Translations under genes and position numbers: made by a program
The notes under the pieces: generated by a model
The model's database searches: none
Told to the model about the DNA's origin: nothing
The model's input: only the letters and a program-made list of their open reading frames with translations
Part shown: positions 1-6,127 of the stretch, in pieces
Position numbering within the stretch: the first letter of the stretch is position 1
Layout: each line of letters begins with the position of its first letter
Assembly: GCA_030632525.1 (NCBI GenBank)
Contig: DAOVUP010000015.1
Span: 1 to 10,723 of the forward strand
Source: Desulfobacteraceae bacterium
Lineage (GTDB): Bacteria; Desulfobacterota; DSM-4660; Desulfatiglandales; Desulfatiglandaceae
Length of the DNA stretch: 10,723 bases
Direction of reading: 5' to 3'

Positions 1-1
1 G

Positions 2-379
2 TCCGGTGTGGTGGGGAGAATCGTTTCTGTTTCAATAGATTACGCAAAGGTCTTATTAATTATCGATCAGAACAGCGCTGTCGATTGCCTGACGCAGCAG
101 TCCCGTGACCGAGGGATGGTAAAAGGTTTGTCCACGGATGTTTGTGAAATGGATTATATGGCGAAATCGAGCGATGTTGTTGTTGGAGAGATGGTCATTA
201 CCTCAGGGCTGGGGGGCATTTTCCCAAAAGGTCTCCCGCTTGGTAGGATATCGAAAGTGAAAGAGGTATCTGGGGAATTTTTCAAGGAAATTGAGGTCAC
301 GCCATCTGTTGATTTCTCCAAGTTAGAAGAGGTTCTTGTCATACAAACACTTAATAGTAGTGGGCAAGAGAGTAACTAA
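2..379 (+). CDS. mreC: Cell shape-determining protein MreC, C-terminal part (5' end outside window)
   Basis: Reading is open from the window edge to the TAA at 377-379, giving the last 125 residues. The fragment begins with the MreC core pattern SGVVGRIVSVSIDYAKVLL followed by IDQNSAVDCL and a QQSRDRGMVKG stretch, then GEMVITSGLGGIFPKGLPLG, which is the hallmark GD.V.TSG.GG.FP.G..IG segment of the MreC beta-barrel domain. MreC is a bitopic inner-membrane protein whose periplasmic domain activates PBP2 and links it to MreB, MreD and RodA. The N-terminal membrane helix and coiled coil lie before the window. It is followed by mreD, mrdA and rodA, the usual rod-shape operon order. The stop codon forms the start of a 9-nt-period repeat (377-412). 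Identity is secure; the true start cannot be seen. Confidence 0.95.
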   Translation, partial: SGVVGRIVSVSIDYAKVLLIIDQNSAVDCLTQQSRDRGMVKGLSTDVCEMDYMAKSSDVVVGEMVITSGLGGIFPKGLPLGRISKVKEVSGEFFKEIEVTPSVDFSKLEEVLVIQTLNSSGQESN

Positions 380-412
380 AGTGCCAAAAGTGAGCTAAAG
401 TCCCTAAAGCGA
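377..412 (+). repeat. Degenerate 9-nt tandem array at mreC stop
   Basis: Four consecutive units of about 9-10 nt follow the pattern TAAAGTGCC, starting at 377, 386, 396 and 405 (the last is partial). The TAA stop of mreC is the first three bases of unit one. The array is read directly from the sequence; its function is unknown. Confidence 0.6.
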
Positions 413-448
413 GTTCCGCTGCGGGATGAGATTTATTAGCTGTATTTC

Positions 449-454
449 TATAAT
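449..454 (+). promoter_or_regulatory. Possible -10 box in the mreC-mreD gap
   Basis: A perfect TATAAT hexamer lies in the 166-nt mreC-mreD gap, about 40 nt before the mreD Shine-Dalgarno. No good -35 hexamer is visible at 16-18 nt upstream (426-431 reads ATGAGA), so this is a weak candidate for an internal promoter and may be chance in an AT-rich stretch. Confidence 0.25.
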
Positions 455-483
455 TAGAGGCTTGAAGAGTTATCAGGGCTGAC

Positions 484-489
484 AAGGAG
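484..489 (+). promoter_or_regulatory. Shine-Dalgarno AAGGAG upstream of mreD without matching start codon
   Basis: AAGGAG lies 5 nt before ATC (495) and 8 nt before GTC (498), both in the mreD frame. No ATG, GTG or TTG in that frame lies within normal distance; the first is TTG at 546. Either a rare start codon is used, or a base has changed here. Confidence 0.5.
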
Positions 490-545
490 AAAAGATCGTC
501 ACATCACGAGAAAGCAGAAAAATAAGCTTTTGTCTTGCCGCATGG

Positions 546-1040
546 TTGTTCGGGGCTTTATTTACACTATTGAAGGGGGTCTGGGCCGAGCCCTGGAGTG
601 TGAGTTTTTTTGATCTGGATCTCTTAACCATCTTGACGGCTTATCTTTTTTTATCCTTTGGCCGAATTCAGGCAGGCGCCTTCGCGTTGGGGCAAGGGTT
701 CTTGATTGATATCTTCTCCGGCGGTGTGCATGGTCTTTTTGCCTTTCTTTATCTGAGCGTTTTTTGTGCCATATATTTAGGTTCGCTGTTTTTTAACCTT
801 CAGACCGCCAAGGGTCAGATAATGATAGTTACTTTAGCAATTTTTCTCAAAAATATCGTTTTCTTAATTGTTCTTGCTCTTGTTTCCGACAGTATCGTTT
901 TTTCAAAGTCATTTCTCAGTGCTTCAGCAGTTTCGATAATTGGCACTGGTCTAATCACCCCTATCCTTGTCAACCTGTTCAACCGGTTGAGGGATATTCC
1001 CGGAAGAGAGGCTGGCACCCCTGCTTCTGAAGAGCTGTAG
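546..1040 (+). CDS. mreD: Rod shape-determining protein MreD
   Basis: Small, very hydrophobic inner-membrane protein of the elongasome that works with MreC. The 164 residues from the TTG at 546 include LDLLTILTAYLFLSFGRIQA and the diagnostic GQGFLIDIFSGGVHGLFAFLYL region (family pattern G...DLFSG...G..AL.Y), then further hydrophobic helices, ending in a short polar tail. The TTG has no ribosome binding site. The same frame is open back to the TGA at 480, and residues encoded just upstream (ISFCLAAWLFGALFTL) complete the first membrane helix, so the real N-terminus is probably further upstream. An AAGGAG at 484-489 is well placed, but the codons after it are ATC (495) and GTC (498), not a standard start. 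With that extension the length would be about 180 residues, within the family range. Identity is firm; the start is unresolved. Confidence 0.88.
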   Translation: MFGALFTLLKGVWAEPWSVSFFDLDLLTILTAYLFLSFGRIQAGAFALGQGFLIDIFSGGVHGLFAFLYLSVFCAIYLGSLFFNLQTAKGQIMIVTLAIFLKNIVFLIVLALVSDSIVFSKSFLSASAVSIIGTGLITPILVNLFNRLRDIPGREAGTPASEEL

Positions 1041-1042
1041 GT

Positions 1043-1073
1043 ATTGTAAATTGAGGAATTCAGGAATTTAGTG
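1043..1073 (+). repeat. AATTGAGGAATT-type repeat, forward copy
   Basis: A short element after mreD reads AAATTGAGGAATT then CAGGAATTTAG, two near copies of an AGGAATT unit. Its reverse complement is present at 4353-4373 (ATTGAAAATTGAGGAATTTAG on the minus strand, written here as two blocks: ATTGAAAATTG and AGGAATTTAG). The two copies face each other across mrdA and rodA. Confidence 0.5.
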
Positions 1074-1136
1074 CCTATTCATTCAAATCATGTTTGCGTA
1101 TGATCTGTCATATAGCGATAGTAGGTCAAAATTTGT

Positions 1137-3086
1137 TTGGTCCGGGTTAGGACCAGGCTCCTTAAACCAAAATGGGATAAAGTCAAAGTGTTGAGAACAT
1201 CAAATTTCGATCCTGTCTCTTCAGAGGTTTTCGGCAGACAACTGAAAATAGCGATGATATTTGTCGTGATCGTATTTGGCATTTTAATCATGAGGCTGTG
1301 GTTTTTGCAGATAGTAAACGGATCAGCTTACCGGGCGAAATCTGAGCATAATCGTATTCGTCTTCGCGATATTGCACCTTTCAGGGGTATGATTTTAGAT
1401 AGAAAAGGTAAAGTACTCGTGGACAACCGTCCATCGTACGATCTTTATGTGATTCCAGAAGAAGTTCAAGACCGGCCTCAATTGTTGAAAAGGCTGAGCA
1501 GGTTTGGAGGTCTCGATTCGGAAGATGCAGGGCGGGTGCTGGATAAAGCTGCCCGCGGATATCCTTTTAAGCCGGTATGTCTCAAAAGGGGCATATCCCG
1601 TGATGCACTTGCCAAGATAGAAACTCATCGTTTTGACTTGCCTGGAGTTATGATCAAGGTCAGACCAGAGCGACAATATTTCCATGAAGGCCTCGCGTCC
1701 CACGTTCTCGGTTATTTGGGGGAAATCAACGAAGATCAATTGGGGGGTGGGCAGTTCCGGGATACCAAATCAGGTGATTTGATTGGAAAAACTGGTGTGG
1801 AGCGGAAGTGGCAGACTTTATTAAACGGTGTTCGCGGTGGCGAGCAGGTAGAGGTAGATGCTGTTGGCCGGAGAATAGAGGTTTTTTCACGCAGGCCTCC
1901 TGTTTCGGGAGCAAATATATGCCTAACAATTGACAAAAATTTACAGATCTTAGCTGAAAAAGCACTCCTCGGGAAGCACGGAGCGATTGTTGCTATGGAT
2001 CCCTCAAATGGGGAGGTTTTGGCATTGGCAAGCAGCCCCTCTTATGACTCCAATCTATTTATCCAGGGGATTGATCAAAAAACCTGGCAAAATATCGTTT
2101 CATCAAAAGATTTTCCTCTTCAAAACAGGGCTTTAACCGGCCAATATCCCCCTGGGTCGGTTTTTAAGATCGTGGTTGCTTTAGCAGGGCTCGAGGAAGG
2201 GGTTATTAGCCCGGAAGAAGAGATCTTTTGTAATGGCACTTTTTCCTTAGGAAAAGGGAGATACCGTTGTTGGAAAAAATACGGGCACGGAAAGGTAAAC
2301 TTTCACAGGGCACTGAAAGAGTCATGTGATGTGTATTTTTATAATGTGGGGAGGAGGCTGGGTGTCGACAAGATCGCCCAATATGCGAAGCGCTTAGGCT
2401 TAGGAAAGAAGACCGGTATAAATCTGGACCACGAAAAGAGTGGTCTGATCCCCACAAGCGAATGGAAATTAAGAAGATGGGGTATCCCCTGGCAAGCTGG
2501 TGAAACCATCTCCACTTCTATCGGACAGAGCTTTGTACTGACGACCCCCATACAGGCTGCTGCCCTTATTTCAGCTGTTTTTAACGAAGGCCACATGTTT
2601 ACGCCCCAGGTGACTAAATGGGTCAGAAAAACCGATGGGGAAAGTCTCTTTGAATTTTCGCCGCGGTTGGCCGGAAAGGCGGGAATTAGACAAGAAAATC
2701 TGAATCTCGTAAAAAATGCGCTTATAGGTGTTGTTAACCAACCCCGTGGTACCGGTTCGAAGGCCAGGATAGAGGGGCTTATAGTTGCAGGAAAGACGGG
2801 AACAGCACAGGTAGTGGCCCTTAAGAAGGAAAAAGACTCAAAACCTGGGTCTGAAATCCCCTGGAAATTCCGTGACCACGCCTGGTTTGTGGCTGTTGCG
2901 CCGGCAGATAAACCAAAGATTGCAGTGGCGGTCCTTATTGAGCATGGCGGGCATGGAGGAAGCGCTGCTGCTCCAATCGCTAAGGAGTTGATAAAGGCCT
3001 ATCTTCATGAAAAGACAGAGGTCGGAGGTCAGAAGTCAGAGGTCAGAAAAAACGCGCAACGCGTAACGCGTAACCCGCAACCCTAA
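1137..3086 (+). CDS. mrdA: Penicillin-binding protein 2 (peptidoglycan transpeptidase)
   Basis: Class B penicillin-binding protein that cross-links glycan made by RodA during lateral wall growth. Reading from the TTG at 1137 gives 649 residues: cytoplasmic N-terminus, one membrane anchor at about 38-58 (KIAMIFVVIVFGILIMRLWF), a dimerisation domain with RLRDIAPFRGMILDRKG and DNRPSYDLYVIPE, and a transpeptidase domain. The three catalytic motifs are intact: S341-VFK344 with the acylated serine, S396-C-D398, and K553-T-G555. The start is uncertain: TTG 1137 sits inside a 6-bp hairpin (1138-1155) with a weak ribosome site, and GTG 1188 or TTG 1191 would give an N-terminus (LRTSNFDPVSSEVF) closer to relatives. 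The last 22 residues (628-649) are encoded by two heptamer arrays and are not part of the family fold. rodA begins 50 nt downstream. Confidence 0.95.
   Translation: MVRVRTRLLKPKWDKVKVLRTSNFDPVSSEVFGRQLKIAMIFVVIVFGILIMRLWFLQIVNGSAYRAKSEHNRIRLRDIAPFRGMILDRKGKVLVDNRPSYDLYVIPEEVQDRPQLLKRLSRFGGLDSEDAGRVLDKAARGYPFKPVCLKRGISRDALAKIETHRFDLPGVMIKVRPERQYFHEGLASHVLGYLGEINEDQLGGGQFRDTKSGDLIGKTGVERKWQTLLNGVRGGEQVEVDAVGRRIEVFSRRPPVSGANICLTIDKNLQILAEKALLGKHGAIVAMDPSNGEVLALASSPSYDSNLFIQGIDQKTWQNIVSSKDFPLQNRALTGQYPPGSVFKIVVALAGLEEGVISPEEEIFCNGTFSLGKGRYRCWKKYGHGKVNFHRALKESCDVYFYNVGRRLGVDKIAQYAKRLGLGKKTGINLDHEKSGLIPTSEWKLRRWGIPWQAGETISTSIGQSFVLTTPIQAAALISAVFNEGHMFTPQVTKWVRKTDGESLFEFSPRLAGKAGIRQENLNLVKNALIGVVNQPRGTGSKARIEGLIVAGKTGTAQVVALKKEKDSKPGSEIPWKFRDHAWFVAVAPADKPKIAVAVLIEHGGHGGSAAAPIAKELIKAYLHEKTEVGGQKSEVRKNAQRVTRNPQP
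3018..3050 (+). repeat. Heptamer array, GAGGTCA type
   Basis: Four in-phase 7-nt units with consensus GAGGTCA occupy 3018-3045, followed by a partial unit. Units two and four are exact, one and three differ at one base each. The array lies inside the 3' end of mrdA and encodes EVGGQKSEVR. Confidence 0.8.
3052..3083 (+). repeat. Heptamer array, ACGCGTA type
   Basis: Four in-phase 7-nt units (ACGCGCA, then ACGCGTA twice, then ACCCGCA) and a partial ACCC run directly into the TAA stop of mrdA at 3084-3086. Read on the other strand the units are TACGCGT and TGCGGGT, which matches the GGGTTGC array at 4445-4479 in opposite orientation. Confidence 0.8.
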
Positions 3087-3136
3087 GGTAAGAGAAGACA
3101 TTAGATTTCACTCCCTGGATTCTACCGGGAAAAAAC

Positions 3137-3259
3137 ATGCTTGATCGAAGATTGATCCAAAATTTCGACTGGGTTTTGCTCCTGCTGCTGTTGTTTGAGG
3201 CGGGGATCAGCATTCTCAATCTTTATAGTACGACCTATCCGATCCGGGATCTTGGATGA
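3137..3259 (+). pseudogene. rodA: RodA N-terminal segment, ended by in-frame TGA
   Basis: ATG at 3137 (weak GGGA 6 nt upstream) begins MLDRRLIQNFDWVLLLLLLF, then EAGISILNLYSTTYPIRDLG, which is a typical RodA start: polar N-terminus, first membrane helix, and the conserved LYSAT-like motif. After 40 codons the frame meets TGA at 3257-3259. The next codons in the same frame (FEIFTKQIYWFLIG) continue RodA exactly, so nothing is missing but one sense codon. Relatives usually have glycine pairs here, and GGA to TGA is one base change. Together with 3293-4240 the gene would be 367 residues, the usual RodA length. Whether the stop is a real mutation or a sequence error cannot be decided from the window. 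Confidence 0.8.
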
Positions 3260-3292
3260 TTTGAGATCTTTACCAAACAGATTTATTGGTTT

Positions 3293-4240
3293 TTGATTGG
3301 ATTTACTGTTTTTTTCCTGATGACCACCTTTAATTATTATGTATTAGAACGTTTAGCTTATCCAGTCTATTTCTTTACCGTAGCCCTTCTTATTTGGGTC
3401 CTAATTGTTGGAAAGGTGATGTCGGGGTCTCAACGATGGCTTAGTTTGGGGCCGATTTCTTTTCAACCTTCGGAATTGGCAAAGATTGCCATAGTGCTGG
3501 TCTTGGCGAAGTTCTTCAGCGAGAGAGGCGGGAACAGGGAATACCGATTAAGGGACCTTTGGCTGCCTTTTGTGCTCACTGCGATTCCCTGCTTTCTTAT
3601 TTTGAAAGAGCCTGATCTCGGTACTGCCCTTTTCTTAGGGATGATATCTATCTCTGTGGTTTTAATTGCCAAGGTATATTGGAAATCGTTAGTTATTTTC
3701 GTGGGGTCCTTCTTTTTGGCGACTCCTTTGATTTGGTTCGGACTCAAAGAATATCAGCAAAGGCGAGTCCTCTCATTTCTCAGCCCCGACATGGATCCAT
3801 TAGGGGCAGGATACCACGTCAATCAGTCCAAAATCGCTATAGGTTCGGGGCAGTTCTGGGGAAAGGGTTTTTTAAAAGGGACGCAGACCCGGCTTCATTT
3901 TTTGCCTGAGCAACACACCGATTTTGCCTTTTCAGTATTAGCCGAGGAGTGGGGCCTGGTAGGATCGGCTGTGCTTCTTCTCATTTACCTCTTCATAATC
4001 TTATGGGGCCTCAATATAGCAAAAAGTTCAAAGGATCGGTTCGGTTCTATAGTGGCTGTTGGCATCGTAACCATTGTTTTCTGGCAGGTCGTAATAAACG
4101 TCGGGATGGTTACCGGGCTCCTACCGGTGGTTGGAATCCCCCTTCTCCTTTTCAGCTACGGTGGGTCATCTTTGATTTCAACCATGGCGGCCATGGGGAT
4201 ACTTATGAATATCAGCATGAGACGGTTTATGTTTCAGTAG
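3293..4240 (+). CDS. rodA: Peptidoglycan glycosyltransferase RodA (SEDS family), main part
   Basis: SEDS-family polytopic enzyme that polymerises lipid II into glycan strands and pairs with PBP2 encoded just upstream. This part carries all but the first membrane helix. Family motifs in order: GSQRWLSLGPISFQPSELAK, LKEPDLGTALFLG with the conserved acidic residue, GAGYHVNQSKIAIGSGQFWG, then FLPEQHTDFAFSVLAEEWG with the aspartate proposed as catalytic in this family, and finally GIPLLLFSYGGSSLISTMAA, followed by a short C-terminus. The frame is the same as the N-terminal segment at 3137, separated only by TGA 3257-3259. TTG 3293 is the first possible start after the stop, but has no ribosome site and falls inside the second helix, so independent translation of a working protein is doubtful. 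Family identity is certain. Confidence 0.93.
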   Translation: MIGFTVFFLMTTFNYYVLERLAYPVYFFTVALLIWVLIVGKVMSGSQRWLSLGPISFQPSELAKIAIVLVLAKFFSERGGNREYRLRDLWLPFVLTAIPCFLILKEPDLGTALFLGMISISVVLIAKVYWKSLVIFVGSFFLATPLIWFGLKEYQQRRVLSFLSPDMDPLGAGYHVNQSKIAIGSGQFWGKGFLKGTQTRLHFLPEQHTDFAFSVLAEEWGLVGSAVLLLIYLFIILWGLNIAKSSKDRFGSIVAVGIVTIVFWQVVINVGMVTGLLPVVGIPLLLFSYGGSSLISTMAAMGILMNISMRRFMFQ

Positions 4241-4276
4241 ATGCTAACCCGAATAAGGCGAAATCGAAAAGGTCTC

Positions 4277-4300
4277 ACGCAAAGGCGCTAAGACGTTAAG
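4277..4300 (+). repeat. Octamer array, ACGCAAAG type
   Basis: Three in-phase 8-nt units (ACGCAAAG, GCGCTAAG, ACGTTAAG) lie 37 nt after the rodA stop. It is the only clear array here with an 8-nt period. Confidence 0.65.
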
Positions 4301-4352
4301 TTTCAAGGAAATATTTCTTATTTCTCTTCAATAAAATTTAATTGGGAACTGT

Positions 4353-4373
4353 CTAAATTCCTCAATTTTCAAT
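4353..4373 (-). repeat. AATTGAGGAATT-type repeat, reverse copy
   Basis: On the minus strand this stretch reads as the same element seen at 1043-1073, sharing AAATTGAGGAATT and a following TAG or CAG. The pair forms inverted copies about 3.3 kb apart around mrdA-rodA. Confidence 0.45.
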
Positions 4374-4444
4374 ATTAAACTGTCAATTCGTGGCTAAGGC
4401 GCTTTTTGTTGCATGAAAACAGGGGGCTATGGTATTAAGGTTTT

Positions 4445-4486
4445 GGGTTGCGGGTTGGGAGTTGCGTGTTTCAGGTTGGGTTGCGT
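4445..4486 (+). repeat. Heptamer array, GGGTTGC type
   Basis: Five in-phase 7-nt units with consensus GGGTTGS occupy 4445-4479 and a further out-of-phase GTTGCGT ends at 4486. This is the reverse-orientation relative of the ACGCGTA/ACCCGCA array at 3052-3083, so the two form inverted copies flanking rodA. Confidence 0.7.
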
Positions 4487-4524
4487 TAATCTTCAATCCT
4501 AATTGGAGGGGCGGAGACAAATAG

Positions 4525-4947
4525 ATGCCTGTGAGAATTTCCCAAATTATGGTGCAAACCACTGGAAAGACAGATGTTATTGATGTAACTCATCAGGTTA
4601 TGGGTGAGGTCGGAAAGTCGAATGTGCAAGACGGGGCAGCCACCCTCTTTATCCCCGGGTCTACGGCTGCCCTTACCACCATAGAGTTTGAAAGCGGAGT
4701 CATAAACGATCTGAAAAAAGCGATAGAAAAAATGGCTCCGGAAGATATATATTACGAACATAATGAGAGGTGGGGCGACGGAAACGGTTACTCCCATGTC
4801 CGTGCAGCTATTTTTGGGGCATCGTTAAATATACCGATTGTTGAGGGTAAAATAACCCTGGGCATGTGGCAACAAATTGTGCTCCTTGATTTTGATAACA
4901 GCCCCCGTGAAAGACGTATTGTGGTTCAAATATCGGGAGAAACCTGA
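4525..4947 (+). CDS. yjbQ: YjbQ / UPF0047 family protein (possible secondary thiamine-phosphate synthase)
   Basis: 140 residues, the full family length. Start ATG 4525 has GGAG 9 nt upstream. Family features: STAALTTIE at 46-54, the EHN at 78-80, GDGNGYSHV at 84-92, GASLNIPIVEGKITLGMWQ at 98-116, and the closing RRIVVQISGE. The E. coli member was shown to have weak thiamine-phosphate synthase activity; the physiological role of the family is still unclear, so function here is inferred. The usual family reading of the first motif is H-T-T/S-A-A-L; here serine replaces that histidine, as I recall for other deltaproteobacterial members. TGA is followed at once by an in-frame TAA (tandem stop). 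It sits alone between repeat-bearing gaps of 284 and 184 nt, so it may be its own transcription unit. Confidence 0.88.
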   Translation: MPVRISQIMVQTTGKTDVIDVTHQVMGEVGKSNVQDGAATLFIPGSTAALTTIEFESGVINDLKKAIEKMAPEDIYYEHNERWGDGNGYSHVRAAIFGASLNIPIVEGKITLGMWQQIVLLDFDNSPRERRIVVQISGET

Positions 4948-4957
4948 TAACATTACC

Positions 4958-4981
4958 GATTGCGGATTTTGGATTGCGGGC
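4958..4981 (+). repeat. Heptamer array, GATTGCG type
   Basis: Three in-phase 7-nt units, GATTGCG, GATTTTG, GATTGCG, at 4958-4978, followed by GGC. It starts 11 nt after the yjbQ stop. Confidence 0.65.
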
Positions 4982-4987
4982 TTAAAA

Positions 4988-5014
4988 TTGATATTACAAC
5001 ATGAAAATTATACT
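4988..5014 (+). promoter_or_regulatory. Candidate sigma70-type promoter for the phoH run
   Basis: TTGATA (4988-4993) and TATACT (5009-5014) are separated by 15 nt, slightly short of the optimal 17. It lies about 118 nt upstream of the proposed phoH start and would produce a leader with the hairpin at 5056-5074. Prediction by eye only. Confidence 0.3.
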
Positions 5015-5055
5015 TTTCGTGTATTTTGCGCCTTTTTACGGCAATAACAAGTTTC

Positions 5056-5074
5056 CCCCGTACTATGTGCGGGG
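5056..5074 (+). other. GC-rich stem-loop in phoH leader
   Basis: CCCCGTAC (5056-5063) pairs with GTGCGGGG (5067-5074) over 8 bp including one G-U pair, with a 3-nt loop TAT. No T-run follows, so it is not a standard intrinsic terminator; it could be an RNA stability or leader element. Confidence 0.5.
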
Positions 5075-5082
5075 ATCTTCGA

Positions 5083-5110
5083 CAAGTTTCAAGTTTTGAG
5101 TTTCAAGAAA
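5083..5110 (+). repeat. Heptamer array, CAAGTTT type
   Basis: Four in-phase 7-nt units, CAAGTTT twice, then TGAGTTT and CAAGAAA. The TTG at 5096, the most upstream possible start of phoH, lies inside it, which argues against that start. Confidence 0.7.
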
Positions 5111-5131
5111 TATGTCTTAAGGAATTTTCGT

Positions 5132-6127
5132 TTGGATAAATCTACCATTACTGATGGCTCCACTGTCAGCAAAAAAATCAGCTTTCCGGACAACGAATTG
5201 ATGCAAAGTTTGTGCGGAGAGCAGAACACGCATATTGGACTGTTAGAAAAAAAGATCGGGGTTTCTCTGAATCTCCGGGGAAATGTGGTACTGCTCAAAG
5301 GTGGGGATTGGGAGGTCGAACTGGCGGAAAAAGTCCTGAAGCAGCTCTATGGGCTCTTGGAGGCCGATTACCCGCTCTATCCTAATGATGTGGAATACGC
5401 AGTCAGGATTCTGAGCGGGGACCAATCGGCTGACCTGAAAGAAATATTCAAAGACCAGGTCTATGTCTCATCGAGTAAAAAAATAATAACACCTAAGACA
5501 ATTAATCAGAAAAAATATATTGATAGTATAAAGAAGTTTGATATTGTATTTGGAATCGGTCCGGCCGGGACTGGAAAGACCTATCTCGCCATGGCTATGG
5601 CCATATCATCCCTGATTAAAAAGGAGGTGAACAGGGTCGTCTTGGCAAGACCTGCTGTGGAGGCCGGCGAACACTTGGGCTTCTTGCCTGGTGATCTTTA
5701 TGAAAAGGTGAATCCCTACCTCCGGCCGTTGTACGACGCCCTTCATGATATGATGCCCTTTGAAAACGCATCTCGCCTGCTTGAGCAGGGGGTGATAGAA
5801 GTAGCGCCACTCGCCTTTATGAGGGGGAGGACTCTTAACGATTCATTTGTAATCTTGGACGAGGCCCAGAATGCTACCCCCGAGCAGATGAAGATGTTTT
5901 TGACCCGTCTCGGTTTCAGCTCCAAGGCCGTTATTACGGGAGATGTCACCCAGACAGATCTTCCAAAAGGAAAAATCTCCGGCCTTATAGAAGCTAAGGG
6001 AATCTTAGAGGGAATCAAAGGTATCCGGTTTGTCTATTTTTCAAGAGAAGATGTCATAAGGCACCGGTTGGTCCAAAAAATCATTGATGCCTATGAAAAG
6101 ATTGATAGGCTGAAACATGAAGAATGA
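5132..6127 (+). CDS. phoH: PhoH family ATPase (YbeZ-like)
   Basis: Cytoplasmic P-loop ATPase of the PhoH/YbeZ group, thought to act with YbeY in RNA metabolism; the exact reaction is not established. From TTG 5132 it has 331 residues beginning LDKSTITDGS (the first codon is read as Met); an AAGGA at 5119-5123 lies 8 nt upstream, so I prefer this start over TTG 5096, which lies in a repeat without a ribosome site. An N-terminal KH-like region (about 20-85) precedes the ATPase domain. Walker A is GPAGTGKT at 143-150 and Walker B is VILDEAQN with D243-E244. VVLARPAVEAGEHLGFLPGD and SSKAVITGDVTQTDLPKG are also diagnostic. The last residues (KHEE) and the TGA stop are part of the heptamer array 6111-6166. 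The pgpH-like gene follows and then ybeY, a conserved neighbourhood. Confidence 0.94.
   Translation: MDKSTITDGSTVSKKISFPDNELMQSLCGEQNTHIGLLEKKIGVSLNLRGNVVLLKGGDWEVELAEKVLKQLYGLLEADYPLYPNDVEYAVRILSGDQSADLKEIFKDQVYVSSSKKIITPKTINQKKYIDSIKKFDIVFGIGPAGTGKTYLAMAMAISSLIKKEVNRVVLARPAVEAGEHLGFLPGDLYEKVNPYLRPLYDALHDMMPFENASRLLEQGVIEVAPLAFMRGRTLNDSFVILDEAQNATPEQMKMFLTRLGFSSKAVITGDVTQTDLPKGKISGLIEAKGILEGIKGIRFVYFSREDVIRHRLVQKIIDAYEKIDRLKHEE

Larger units (their letters stand above)
4241..4524. other. Non-coding gap between rodA and yjbQ
   Basis: These 284 nt contain no credible gene on either strand. They hold three repeat elements (4277-4300, 4353-4373, 4445-4479) and no hairpin with a following T-run, so no intrinsic terminator for the mre operon is visible. 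No convincing promoter pair for yjbQ was found. Confidence 0.6.

Noticed and set aside
1098..1118. Small palindrome TATGA-TCTG-TCATA upstream of mrdA as an operator
   Set aside because: Only 5 bp per arm in an AT-rich stretch, easily expected by chance.
3257..3259. A recoded genome in which TGA means glycine or tryptophan
   Set aside because: TGA ends yjbQ, phoH, the pgpH-like gene, pdxJ and acpS at the expected family lengths, so the standard bacterial code applies.
3257..3280. TGA in rodA as a selenocysteine codon
   Set aside because: RodA has no known redox role or cysteine at this site, relatives have glycine, and the only nearby stem (ACCAA with TTGGT, around 3271-3291) does not look like a bacterial SECIS element.
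3949..4299. Plus-strand open frame overlapping the end of rodA
   Set aside because: It is out of frame with the well-conserved RodA C-terminus and runs into repeat DNA; no protein features are seen.
5096..5131. TTG 5096 as the phoH start
   Set aside because: It lies inside the CAAGTTT array with no ribosome site; TTG 5132 has AAGGA at 8 nt and fits the family N-terminus.
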